Positions 11,809 through 23,579 of a stretch of 64,000 nt of DNA are shown here, piece after piece (the stretch's first letter is position 1; each line of letters starts with the position of its first letter). Where the stretch lies: positions 8,288,733 to 8,352,732 of the forward strand of contig OW285188.1 of assembly GCA_935421135.1 (NCBI GenBank). Direction: 5' to 3'. The DNA comes from Bugulina stolonifera. Lineage: Eukaryota > Bryozoa > Gymnolaemata > Cheilostomatida > Bugulidae. The translations under genes were made by a program, and so were the position numbers. The notes beneath the pieces were generated by a model. That model was not told the DNA's origin. It did no database searches and worked only from the letters and a program-made list of their open reading frames with translations.

Positions 11809-14800
11809 AGGGTTATATTCCCAGTAAGTAACTCTATGGCAGTGGTGTTGTGAAACCCCAACGGTCCCCAATGATGCTGGGGTAGAGAAAATTGATCATG
11901 TTTGACCCCAACGGAGGTCAGGGTAGGAAGTTTTCCAAAGCTAATGTTATTTTTGTCGTTGTGCCATTGCAACTATCAATGATAATAACACTCACCATGA
12001 TATGACACTCAGCCAGAGTTCAAGATGGAACAAATGAGGTGAGTACACGGTGCATGCAGAAAATATTTGAGAAATTTAGATTTGTCTCCCTTGTTTTTCT
12101 GTCAATATCTAAGATGTTATGTGTTTGTGGGTAAACAGTAGAGCTTAGGACTTGCTAATATAAAAATGTTTGCCACACATATTATCACTTATTTCTCATA
12201 TGTTATTTTTTAAAACCAATTAATACCGTAATGGAAAAACATTAAAAACAAATTGGATCAAAATATTAAATTGACTTGGTCAGCGACTTGTCAATGTCTT
12301 AGGCGAGGTGGTCCCATTAGCTGCAGTTAGTAAGGGTCCTATACCTTTACTAAAACAACTAGCGGCTAACTGATGTACTAATCGGCTGCGAATAGAAGCA
12401 GATTAGCTCAACTGCTATTGAAAGCAGCCTTAGCATTTCCACCGCTAGTCCTCACATGAGGGTACACACCTGCTGACCGTGTACCCACTAAAATTGAGGT
12501 GGCTGGGTACATGCCATATACTCCCGAATAACCACAATTCGAACACTGCACTCAACTAATAATGGTGTGCCTGTTCTGCTTCACCGATCTCTACTACACC
12601 AAAGTCTCCGCCCACTTTCATAGTAAACTTGTGCAGTAAAACATACTTGCTCATACAGCGCAATCTGTAACATGCTTGAATAATATACTCTATACAACAT
12701 ACATAAACTATGTACTATGGTGTACTTGCAAGAAAACCCAACATTGACTACAGTTGTAGCAGCCTTAGGGCAGCAGAAAAGCATCAACAAGTACTTTTTT
12801 TCCCTGAAAAAATTACTGTAAACAACAGGCCAGAGTATGATGACCAAAACATGTCTAGCTGTCTCTACAATATTGATGGTGGGCTAGGATTTTTTGACTA
12901 CAGCAATTTTATTTAACGAGCTGACTTAGCTTCTAGACTCTAGAGCAACTCCCAACATAGTTGCCTCAACAGAATAATGAAATTGAAGGCTCAGTTGTAA
13001 GTTTACGTGCTATATTATACAGAACTGGGTCCAAGTCATAGATTTGACTTGACTTGAACTTGCTGACTTGACCTGACTTCGACCTGTACATCAATGTGAC
13101 TTGACTTGACTTCGACATGCACATCATTGTGACTTGACTTGACTTCGACCTGCACATCAATATGACTTGACTTGACTCGGACACATGGATGGCTCGTTAC
13201 TTTGATGTGGCGGATAAAAATTTTGTGCAGTGTATAGCCAATATGGAAAACAGGTCTCAATTGTCTACTAATTTATCATTTCTACTTTATCAGTGCTGCT
13301 AGCAGCACTCAGAGTGTATCATGGTTATCTGTGAGGATACGAAAAGCAGGTAACACCTAGTCTGTGTGCGCATGAGACTACACAGTGCATAGTCACAAGT
13401 ACATACAGCGAAAATAGTGTAAGTGTAGTGCAAGTAGTGCAAGTGTACACTGCAATAACTACTAGATTTGAATTGCAGAACTGGCCAGTGGACACTCTGT
13501 TTATAGGATATGTAACTCATTATGACTGTTACTAATATATAATACCACATGACCAGTCTCTACTGTAGTGCCCATTTTAATACACACATAGACTAGGTTT
13601 TTAGCCATAACTGCATGGTTCTATATGGATTGGATGTCTACTAAAAGAAAAAAGTGAGATTTTAGAAAATGTAAAGTTCTTTGAAGTTATCTCCCACTTG
13701 ACTTGCATGAAATAAACCAACAAAGCTTATACAATGTACAATCATATAACAATGCAAATACATAAATTGTGCATACATGTAGCAATGAATCACCTACTAT
13801 GATATACCCTAAAAATTGCTACAGTCACCTTGCTTGGAATCATTGAGACTATATTATTCAAATTTCGGCTTTAAACCCTGAGAACAGTATAAGAGGACAG
13901 CTGCTTTTAATTGCTCATGTGTATTTCCTCCTACTTTGTAAGCAGTGATCTGTATAAAAATGCACTTGTATGCAAGCATAATCAACCTTGTAGTTGATTA
14001 GAAAGATGAGATTCATTTTACATAGGATCACGTCACCCCAGAGATCTAATCTTATTTTAATCAAGATTGAAACTAGCAATATAACTCAATCTACCCTAAT
14101 CAGTTCTTTTCTACATTCTATTTAATCTCAAGTTATTCTTAATCTAAGAAAAAGCCGACTAAGCCAATCATTAATTAATCATAGTTTGCAATAAAGCAAT
14201 CTTAAAGTTTTGGGATGTGTATTGCTTTGTGATGCTATAAGGAATCGTAGCATTTTCCTGTATCCAAATATATGTAGTATGGCTATGGTAGCTATGTAGA
14301 TGTAGCAGTGTGGATAAATATACAATATTAGATTCTATCTCTATGATACTAACAGAGGACATGATCCAACTTGTACACCTTGATCATAGCTGGATAGGAC
14401 ACTGTTTACTTTATCACGATAGTAGTTCAAATTGTGTCTTTACTATAATGTTGAGGATGAAACCTCCAGTATTCCAATAATTGTAAGACAGTGTTAACCT
14501 ATTCATGTGTTCTCATTATTTTGTACTTTGTAAGATCGTCTGTATAATAATTTAATATTTTAGATACTAACTTTTACTATAATATTAGGTTACGGCTTCA
14601 ATTAATAGAAAGATATAAGATCAAACCTAGCCCGTTGGCACATTGTTGTTAAGGAGGCATCCCAGCACACTTCATTGTCTGCATACTAATATTTTTTACA
14701 ATGCCACTAGTTACACAGGTTACAAAGTTACATATTGGTATTTACAATGTTTCTACTGTCAGTAGATACAAAAATTACAATGTTACAAGTTAATACTAGG

Positions 14801-15487
14801 TTGTCATAGTTCAGTTCTACTAGGAGAGACAGTTTAACTCCCATACTCATACCTACATGTAAGTACTCGCACGCAAAACATTACTATTAAATATAGTCAG
14901 GTTTGTAATATCAGTACTGTATAGTAGTCGTGAATACGTCTTCGCTCACCTGAGTTCGTGAAAATAAGAGCTGAGTTATTCTCCTAGTCTCATCGGCTAG
15001 CTGCGGAAAACTCCTTCTATCCTTTGCCAATCGGTACTTTAGTGTACTCTTTTACAAGACGTGTAGGGTAGTCGTAAAGCACTATTACATGTATATAACA
15101 TGGCTTCTTCTCTCGACTTCCTTTGAGCTTTACCAACAACCTAAGTGTAGTAATGAAACTAAACTGGCCTTGGATAAGGTACAACGATTAACATGCACGT
15201 GATACAGTTTTAAAAAGATTATTTAATGTGTTTTGAGGTAGCTATTTAGTGGTCAAATATACTCAGTGTCTGGATATTTATTATTCTAGTACTTCTTTAG
15301 CTAACAGATGTTTTTGCCTCCAGGCTGCATTTAGAACAACCAGACCACAACACAATCATGTATTTAGGCACATACTGTACACTGGGTTCATTTGGCGTGA
15401 TTTTAATTAGCTGTAGCAATACGCTACAAGTAAAGTATTACCACATTTGATTATTACAGTGGTTAGTTTTTGCTTGAAACCCTGCTG
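11809..15487. other. Gene-poor stretch, no supported gene
   Basis: No exon chain or RNA gene is convincing here. It contains a sequence at about 12027-12200 that is repeated in inverted orientation inside the hAT-type element at 22650-22810 (shared word GAACAAATGAGGTG), and the 33-bp minisatellite listed separately. The open frames at 12581-12916 and 13299-13550 have no recognisable product. Confidence 0.5.
13047..13180. repeat. 33-bp minisatellite, about 4 copies
   Basis: Tandem units built on TGACTTGACTTGACTTCGAC followed by a variable (A/C)TG(C/T)ACATCA segment, about 33 bp per unit. The two overlapping Ser/Val-rich open frames on the minus strand (12966-13260) are produced by the repeat. 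Confidence 0.85.
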
Positions 15488-15924
15488 ATCAGGGCTTAAA
15501 GTGTACCGGAATGCACCGGAACGGCGTTCTGGTAAGAAATTATTTGAGCCATTCTTACAGGAACGCGTTCCGGTTGCACTTTCAGTGGGCTTTTTCGCTT
15601 CTGCGACTTAGAGGGAGATAACTCTACGGTTTGCGGTGAGACTTCACTATAGTAAAAAAATGCTAAGAGCTGAACTCAGAATCTTTTTACTGGCACATTG
15701 TGCTCGGCTATACCATCGACCCGCAATGATGCATCACAGGTGCAAGCTGCTTAGGCTGAGGTCATTGGTTTATTCAGATAATTTGCTGAACAACAACAAC
15801 AGATTTCCAGCGTGTGTGAATAAAATGTCCCTTTTAAAATATTTTAAGAAGGCATCTACTGCATTCACGAATGAGTAGGTTAACATGCGTTTTCCTCTTG
15901 GTATTGGTTTTACAGAATTAAATT

Positions 15925-16480
15925 ATGATAATAGTTATTATTGAAATAATTGTTATAATTATAGTAAATCATTATTATTTGAGTAATCGCACACCTTCAA
16001 CCATTATAATAAAATATTATATAATAAGTATAATAATAATTATTATTAGTTATAATAATAATAAAATAATAACTATGATAATTATAAATTGTAAATTCTT
16101 CTCATATTATTACTATAAGTTATAGTTATTATTAACTCGCTGTTATCATTAATTACTTAAATTTTAAAAGACAAGCTAAAGGTTGTGATAATTGTTGCAA
16201 TTAACATCCTTTTTGTTAGATTTATCTCTAGTTTGGGACACAGATTTTATTTGATGCCATAAAATCAGTTTATGTATGAATAATATTATAATATTAAAAT
16301 TATTATTAAATTATTTATACATGTAATAATAATAATTATTATTTAATTTATTATTACTTCCACTAAATTATCTCACTATTATAAAAAATAATCAAGTTGT
16401 AACATAATAATTCTTTTCTCATAACCGTTTTAAATTATTAAATTAATAATTAAAAATTATAATTGTTATTAAAGAAAGTT
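15925..16480. other. AT-rich low-complexity stretch
   Basis: Dominated by ATAAT/ATTATT words on both strands, inside a presumed intron of the hAT transposase pseudogene. Reading frames here, such as the Ile/Tyr-rich one at 15925-16125, are compositional artefacts. Confidence 0.8.
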
Positions 16481-18268
16481 TTAGTACTGCTTGGACTTTA
16501 GTACAATAAGCGATTAAATCTCCATTAGAATGGTGGTTCGTCCCTGTTTCTGTTTCAGTTTTTCATTATGGTGTTTTATATCTAATAAAACTGAATGCTT
16601 TCTATTTTACCATCATTTTAGCTCAACTACTCCATGTTCTAGTCTGAGAAATTCGTCAGCAGGTGAAGGTAACAAGAGGCTGTTGCATGCGTTGAGTGTT
16701 GCATGGTTGAGTGTTGCATGTATTGAGTGTTGCATGACCTATGATCCTATTCACTTTGAACCATTTTCATCTAGTCTTTCTTTTTGCCTGTCTGTTGACC
16801 CAATTGAGCTAAACTTGAAGATTAATAGCTTAGTGTTAATATTTTCCTGTGATTGATATCGTGTTTCTTTAGACAAAAATGAGTGCAACAATAAAATATC
16901 TGAGGAGGAATCTGTGTCATGTACAAACTTGGTTGGCAAAGATGTTGCAACTGCAGGTATATTCAGGTCACCAGGTCATGAATTGGCTTTGCACTATTTG
17001 TGTATCACTGCGTTGTACCAAATTTGTCCAAAACGCAGATGCAGTTGCTTGTTTGTTTAGTTAACATGTTGAATTTTTTACGCCTAATAGGTCAAGCTAA
17101 AAATTATTGTGAGAAAAGTGGTGCATCAATTGACAATATCTCTCTCATTGAAGGTAAATTTGCTGGACTTGATAGCTGCTGTTGTTCTCCTCAATTATTA
17201 ATGAAAGTGTTGTATTCTACTGTGAAGAAAGCTCTGTATTCTACTATTCTCTCCATATCTTTCAAGGCATTTCTTTATTTCTTGTTACGTAGTGCTGGCA
17301 AGCTTCTAGCTGGTGCTGTAGCACCTACATGTATAATTATACCTGATGTTGATCATACAATAATGGAACATAAATTTGAAGCTCCTTGATTTGCTATTTC
17401 ACTATTTTTCAGCATATCTTATCTCAGAACTTTTCCTTTTTTAATTTAATGAGTGGTCATCAATTTTTGACCACAAAGCCGTTGTATTTTATTTGTATAG
17501 AAGACCCCAAATCTGGCATCTTCATCTCTTCTTCTGATTTACCTTCTGCCTGAACCTTAGATTTGTACAGAGCCCATAAAATGAATAGGCCCTGGCTTTT
17601 ATGTGAAGCGGGTAAACTTGGTTGTAGTATTTGAAAAAGTGTTGGCTTGTTCCCTGATGTTATCAAGAAAGATGGTGGCTCTAACATCAGCTTGGAATGG
17701 GCCGATGTCTAAGTGTCACAAAATGGGAATACTAGAAGCTCACAACTTTCAAGCTTGAAAAAGAAGATGAAGGAGCATAAAGAATCTGCAGCACATAGGA
17801 GTGCCTTTGATCTCAAAGCTAGTAATAGACCTAAGCCTATTGTACAAGCCACTCACAGAATGGTTTCAACCCATGTAGGCAAAACAGAAAAGGTTTTCCG
17901 CACAGCTTATAAAGTTGCTGTTAATGCTAACTCTTTTCTTGAATTTGAGAAGTTGATAGAGCTGCAGCAACCTAATAGTTATGTTATAGGGCGTATACTG
18001 CACAGCAATGTAACTTGTGTCAAAATCATTAACCACAATTCTAAAGAAATGAAGGCAAAGACTATTAAGTACTGCATAGGGTCCAATCTGAAATTTTCAG
18101 TGTTGCTAGATGAGAGTACATCCCTATCTAAAAAGTCTTGCTTTATTGTGTATCTGAGAGCTTATCTTACTTCAAAAGCCAAGTCTCCATGCACATTCTT
18201 GTTGGATTTGGTTGAGTTACCAAGCAATAGTGCCAATGGGATCAAGGCAGCCCTCATAGAATGCCTTA

Positions 18269-21217
18269 GGGCCATTCCATGGGGACTGATCAAATTTGCG
18301 TGCTGGCCCGACTCAGATTCTTTTGAAAATTTGCAGGTAGAAAGAGCACCCTTGAATTAGTGGGAAACCATCAATCTTTTTTCTATTTGACCCCTGTGGT
18401 TCCGGCAGCAGCTCGTTGAAAAGTGGGAAAATGTGGTGGGGACAACTCCAAATGGAGTTTTTTGAAATTCCTGAACATTCAAATTATCACTGTGGCCACT
18501 GTATGATACTTGGAGCTGTAGTTTTTGTTACATAGATACTTTCATATACGTGCTTCAGTTTCATTACTCATTCAAGCCTGTGTGATCAACATATTGAGTG
18601 TCAGAGGTCACCGAAAACACCTCTCGGAGCTAGTTTGACCCAAATTCACCGAAAATCGACCAAATAAACACTGCTGGATTTGATGAAAAGAAGGTTGATA
18701 TACAATAACTAAGGATTAGAGATGCTCAACACAAGGGTAAATGAATTTTTGAGAATAAAAAACACTTTCCAAAATAAACTATATGGCGACAGCGGCTCAA
18801 ATTCAACATGGCCGTCGTCCGAGTTGGCGTTTTGGGGCGTTATTCAAGGCTAAATCTACTAAACTTAGTAGTGAAAATTAATGGTGAAAATGTTGCTATA
18901 TATACAATTCACACCTGTAGATTCCATTTCTGCAATAAAAACTTTGTCTTTTTGGGTCTAAAAGGCTGAATTCTCAGATTCAAATTTTACATATATTCGC
19001 TATAATATAGTGACTATATCGCCAATGCAGTTAATTGGCTATGGCCATAGAGGTCAGTCAAGACTTAATTTGAGGTACAATTTGGGACTTGGCCTGGTTA
19101 TACAACCTTATTTGTGAAGAAAAATGGGTGAAATCCTTTTTAATAGCGCAAACATGCAGTTTTGGTAACTTTACCATGACTCGTCCTTTCACACGTTTGT
19201 TAAATTAGATACGATAGCTAAGCTAAGCAGTATTTCAAGGTGTGACTTATACCAAGTATTGCTTAGTGAAAAAGAAGGTGAAGAAAATGATGCTCCATGG
19301 AACTAAGGCTTCTTTAATCGGTGGGTGAAGCTGAGGGGTTAAAAGTTATTTAAACTAGTTCAAGACAAATTTTGGTGTCACCATTAGTTATCAAATTCTA
19401 ATCAAATATATACATGTACATGCATAACTATAATAGCCACAGCCCACGAACAATAACTTTTGACAATTTGTGTATATATTTACATGTAGCTGACAATTAA
19501 GCCGGTGTTTGCTAATTAGCTCCAAAAATATCTTTTTGGTCCTATATAAATGACCACAACTAAGGTAAGTGGTGCGACATGCATTAACTTTTAATCAACA
19601 GAGTAATCAAAAATATTAATATGGTTTTGTGAGACTTAGTTTTAGTTGTACCTAACAAGTTGAAATTATATTACAAGTGTTCGCTTGTTTCCAAAGGTAA
19701 TAATGTTTAATGTACTTGCTAGCATCACCTCGCCAAATTTACCGTCCCTTATACCGACAACTTGATTTTCAATCGAGATAGTTTTGACCCTTCGAAAGAC
19801 AAAACCGCTTATCCGAAAAAAATTGCGCTCAGTAAATAAAAGAAGAGCAGATCTCACCTTTCTAAGTGCAGACAACCATTTTGACCTGGGCATAATAATT
19901 GTTATACTATGGACTATGGAGATTCAATCTCTTCAAATAAACACTGTACAACACTTAAACTTGAAAAGGAACTATTCACATATTATGAACAAAAAGTATT
20001 TTTGAAGCTATTTAGTAAAGACTGGTTTAATTGCAAGCACAAAGTATATATAAATCTGTCAAAAACTATTGTTTGTGGGCTGTGGCTATAATTTTGCATG
20101 TATATTTTTGATTAGAATCTGATAATTAATGGTGACCCCAAAATTTATCTTGAGCTAAAAACACCACCTCACCCACTGATTAAAGAAGCCTTAGTTCTAT
20201 GGAGCTCCATCTTCTTCCCCTTCCTTTTCATTAAACAACACTTGGTTAAGTCTGACATGGAAATGTTGCTTAGCTTAGTTATTCTGCCTCATTTAACAAA
20301 CGTGTGAAAGAAGGAGTAATGGCAAAGTTAACAAAACTGCATGTTTAGGCTATTAAAACCCATTTTTTTCACGAAGTAGGTTGCATAACCAGGTCAAGTT
20401 CCAAATTGCACCTCAAATTAAGTCTTGACTGACCTCTATGGCCATAGCCAATTAACTGCATTGGCGATATAGTCACTATATTATAGCGAATGTATGCGAA
20501 ATTTGAATCTGAGAATTCAGCCTTTTAGACCCAAAAAGACAAAGTTTTTATTGCAGAAATGGAATCTACAGGTGTGAATTGTATATATAGCAACATTTTC
20601 ACCATTAATTTTTACTACTAAGTTTAGTAGATTTAGCCTTGAATAACGCCCCAAAACGCCAACTCGGACGACGGCCATGTTGAATTTGAGCCGCTGTCGC
20701 CATATAGTTTATTTTGGAAAGTGTTTTTTATTCTCAAAAATTCATTTACCCTTGTGTTGAGCACCTCTAATCCTTAGTTATTGTATATCAACCTTCTTTT
20801 CATCAAATCCAGCAGTGTTTATTTGGTCGATTTTTGGTGAATTTGGGTCAAACTAGCTCCGAGAGGTGTTTTCGGTGACCTCTGGCCCTCAATATGTTGA
20901 CCATACAGGCTTGAATGAGTAATGAAACTGAAGCACGTATATGAAAGTATCTATGTAACAAAAATTACAGCTCCAAGTATCATACAGTGACCACAGTGAT
21001 AATTTGAATGTTCAGGAATTTCAAAAAACTCTATTTGGAGTTGTCCCCACCACATTTTCCCACTTTTCAACGAGCTGCTGCCGGAACCACAGAGGTCAAA
21101 TAGAAAAAACAATGGTGGTTTCCCACTAATTCAAGGGTGCTCTTTCCACCTGCAAATTTTCGAAAGAATCCCAGTCGGGCCAGCACGCAAATTTGATCAG
21201 TCCCCATGGAATGGCCC
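18269..21217. mobile_element. 2.95-kb transposon with arms over 1.1 kb long (foldback)
   Basis: Starts GGGCCATTCCATGGGGACTG and ends CAGTCCCCATGGAATGGCCC. The two arms stay near-identical in inverted orientation for well over 1.1 kb (about 18269-19500 against about 20030-21217), leaving a loop of about 0.5 kb. A 4-bp duplication CTTA flanks it (18265-18268 and 21218-21221). It sits in the middle of the hAT transposase gene, so it is younger than that element. The loop has short open frames (19666-19893 minus, 19784-20091 plus) without recognisable domains, so mobilisation would need proteins from elsewhere. Superfamily unassigned. Confidence 0.85.
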
Positions 21218-21301
21218 CTTAACTCTTACTAAAGATTGGCTAGGTATCGCTACCGATGGTTGCAGCACAATGCTTGGTAAAAAAGGTGGGTTAGTCAAAC
21301 T

Positions 21302-21606
21302 GCTGCAAGACGAATACCCATCTTTGATACCTTGGCACTGTATGGCCCATAGGCTTGAATTAGCTGCAAGACGAATACCCATCTTTGATACCTTGGCATT
21401 GTATGGCCCATAAGCTTGAATTAGCTGCAAGACGAATACCCATCTTTGATACCTTGGCATTGTATGGCCCATAGGCTTGAATTAGCTGCAAGACGAATAC
21501 CCATCTTTGATACCTTGGCATTGTATGGCCCATAGGCTTGAATTAGCTGCAAGACGAATACCCATCTTTGATACCTTGGCATTGTATGGCCCATAGGCTT
21601 GAATTA
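21302..21606. repeat. 61-bp tandem duplication, 5 copies, within transposase sequence
   Basis: Five copies of a 61-bp unit starting GCTGCAAGACGAATACCCAT, at 21302, 21363, 21424, 21485 and 21546. It duplicates the transposase segment encoding LLQDEYPSLIPWHCMAHRL. Copies differ by only one or two bases, so the expansion is recent. As 61 is not a multiple of three, the frame shifts with each unit. Confidence 0.97.
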
Positions 21607-21849
21607 GCTGTGGGTGATGCTTTGTCAGCTTGCACTGAAACAAACCATTTCAAGTCTTTTGTAGATAAAGTGTATAGCCTCTATTTAATGTTCCCAAAGA
21701 ACCAACGGCAGCTTGCTGCTGCTGCTTCAACCCTCAATACGCAGTTGTTGAAAATTGGTAAAATTTTTACAATCAGGTGGATTTCTTAGTGCCACACCGT
21801 AATTAATGTTGGCCTCTTGCTCTAAAATTTACACATACAAGTTAAAAGT

Positions 21850-23302
21850 TTGCCAACCACATCAATGCTAATACTGTCGACATACAATCATGTAGATAAG
21901 TCACACAGTGGCAAGAGTGGACTACGAAATAGACATTACACATGCATATTATACAAATGTATAAGCTAGTGGAAAATAAAAAAAAACTACAAAATAGAAA
22001 ACCAAATAAAAACCAATAAAGCACTAAAACAAAAACACTAAAAACTAAACTAAACTACGACAGTGTGGAGCGTGTGGAGTGTAGGTGGATCGTATGCTAC
22101 CCAGTAACTCATATCAATGCGTACTAGGGAGCAAGGATATCTGCGGAACAACTATCTCGTTGTAGACCTCGGAGTAGAATCGACACCACCACATCCTAGA
22201 CCACAGAACTAGAACCTACGTCACACAGCTTACTACATTGGAGATCAAGGTGCTGACAAAAGGACCTACAGACAGCGTACTACCACTACATACTATGTAC
22301 TTGGCTCCAATTAAATGTTATAACTGCAGGGCTCTCAACTACTCGGATTAAATCCAAATTGTTCGGATTTGTCCTTCCCTTTTGGGCATTCGGACGGATT
22401 TCCATATTTTCCACTCACTGTTCCGATTTTTCTATTGAGTTGGGATTTGTTACTAGTAGCAAAGAGAGTACTTTGCTAGTAGGCTAACTAGCGCCAAAGC
22501 CATACACAAACAAAGTCTGTTCAATGGAATCAATAGGGAGTTGAGAGGTCGCTAACCTAGTCAATTTAATATTTGAATCAAATGGATGTTTAAAGTACAA
22601 TGTATTTTTCAATCTAATATTAATAGGTTTTACAAAATAACACATAAGAGATATGTGATTGTATATGTTGCAAATATTTTTGTGTTAGAAAGTCCCAAGT
22701 ACTACTGTTTACCCACAAATATATACCATTTTAAATATTGACACAAAACCAAGGGAGACAAGTCAAAATATCTCAAACATTTTGCATGTACTGTGTACCC
22801 ACCTCATTTGTTCCACTCCCACTTGGAGCCATACAGATATAGGCTATATCTGTATTTTGTTTAAATCTGTATTATGGTGTGATATAGTTACCTGTTATTG
22901 TATATATTATACACAATATATTCCACTATCTCCACCACCTACATCTACTCTGTACATGTATATACTGTATACCCTATTTGCATCTTTGTTTGTTCTACCA
23001 AATAAATACACACAAGTTGCATGTTACAACCTCTATCAAGCACAGCACATTCTAAGTAAAATGTGACTAGAATTGCATGAAATGGTGCCATTTTTGATGA
23101 CACAGTTGAAAAATTTTCAAATGCGAGAGGGCGCTCCGCCGCCCTTCCCGCGCCTTCCCAGGCAGCCCGCTTCGCAGGCTGGCGGGGCCCGCAGTGGCCT
23201 CTTTTTCCTCAATTCAACATTTTATTAGGATTTTTCTCTTTATCAAGTTGAGAGCCCTGTAATTGACAATACCAAAACCCCTAATTTTAGTTATATCAAT
23301 TA
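21850..23302 (+). mobile_element. Unknown repeat family B, copy 1 (split by a hAT-type element)
   Basis: Sequence at 21850-22326 and 23260-23302 is collinear with an inverted copy at 60070-60570. Both copies keep a similar peptide frame: here at about 22125-22317, NNYLVVDLGVESTPPHPRP and then HTAYYIGDQGADKRTYRQRT, ending GSN before a stop. This copy has one internal TAG. The family is not one I recognise; the conserved frame suggests the 3' end of a transposon ORF. Confidence 0.6.
22327..23259. mobile_element. Non-autonomous hAT-type element in repeat family B
   Basis: 933 bp with terminal inverted repeats CAGGGCTCTCAACT at the left and AGTTGAGAGCCCTG at the right. It interrupts repeat family B. 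The uninterrupted paralogous site is visible on the reverse strand at about 60090-60115. Flanks TATAACTG and TAATTGAC look like a diverged 8-bp target duplication. A GC-rich block at about 23125-23195 stands out from the AT-rich surroundings. Confidence 0.8.
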
Positions 23303-23312
23303 CCTTAAGGAT

Positions 23313-23579
23313 TTATTGTTGACTCAGTTGTAGACCTCTAGACACGTCTGCCTTCGGTGATAGCTGGCATAAGAGTGCCTTCAACTTCTGAAATCCCAAA
23401 GGTTGCAAACCCAGCAGTAGGAGTCTATTGTACCAGCATATACTTCTGGTCAAAGATCGTCTAAGAATCTGATCCCACACCATATAAGGGGCCTGTAACC
23501 ACCGTATAAGGGAAATGAGGTCAACAGTTACTGTACCATGAAGGTAGACATCTTGTGTATATACTGGCACTAATATCAT
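23313..23579 (-). other. Unassigned open frame, possible transposon fragment
   Basis: An 88-codon minus-strand frame with a Leu-rich tail (NRLLLLGLQPLGFQKLKALL). No domain is recognised. It adjoins repeat family B and may be part of an older element. Coding status is doubtful. Confidence 0.2.

Larger units (their letters stand above)
15823..21789 (+). pseudogene. hAT transposase pseudogene, KIAA1586-like
   Basis: Likely exons: 15823-15877 (MSLLKYFKKASTAFTNE, a typical hAT N-terminus), about 16621-16668, 16874-16956, 17092-17151 and from 17490 onward. The 17490 region encodes a zinc-finger-like CEAGKLGCSIC, then LSSLKKKMKEHKESAAHRSA, then FSVLLDESTSLSKKSCFIVY, which carries the DESTS acidic motif of the RNase-H-like catalytic core. 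It resumes at 21222 with DWLGIATDGCSTMLGKKGG and PWHCMAHRLELAVGDAL and stops at the TAG after IRWIS. In-frame stops occur in the zinc-finger exon (near 17554, 17626 and 17709). The foldback element splits the core, and the 61-bp duplication shifts the frame. It cannot make active transposase. Confidence 0.75.
15488..21830 (+). mobile_element. Decayed autonomous hAT transposon (KIAA1586-like transposase)
   Basis: The left end looks like a hAT terminus, CAGGGCTTAAAGTGTACCGG at 15488. A spliced transposase gene follows, listed as a pseudogene. No matching right terminus was found; coding similarity fades at about 21830. Two later events disrupt it: a long-inverted-repeat element inserted at 18269-21217, and a five-copy 61-bp tandem duplication at 21302-21606. 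Confidence 0.7.

Noticed and set aside
21197..21472. A minus-strand 91-codon frame with an internal repeated peptide
   Set aside because: It is antisense to the 61-bp tandem duplication in the hAT transposase pseudogene.
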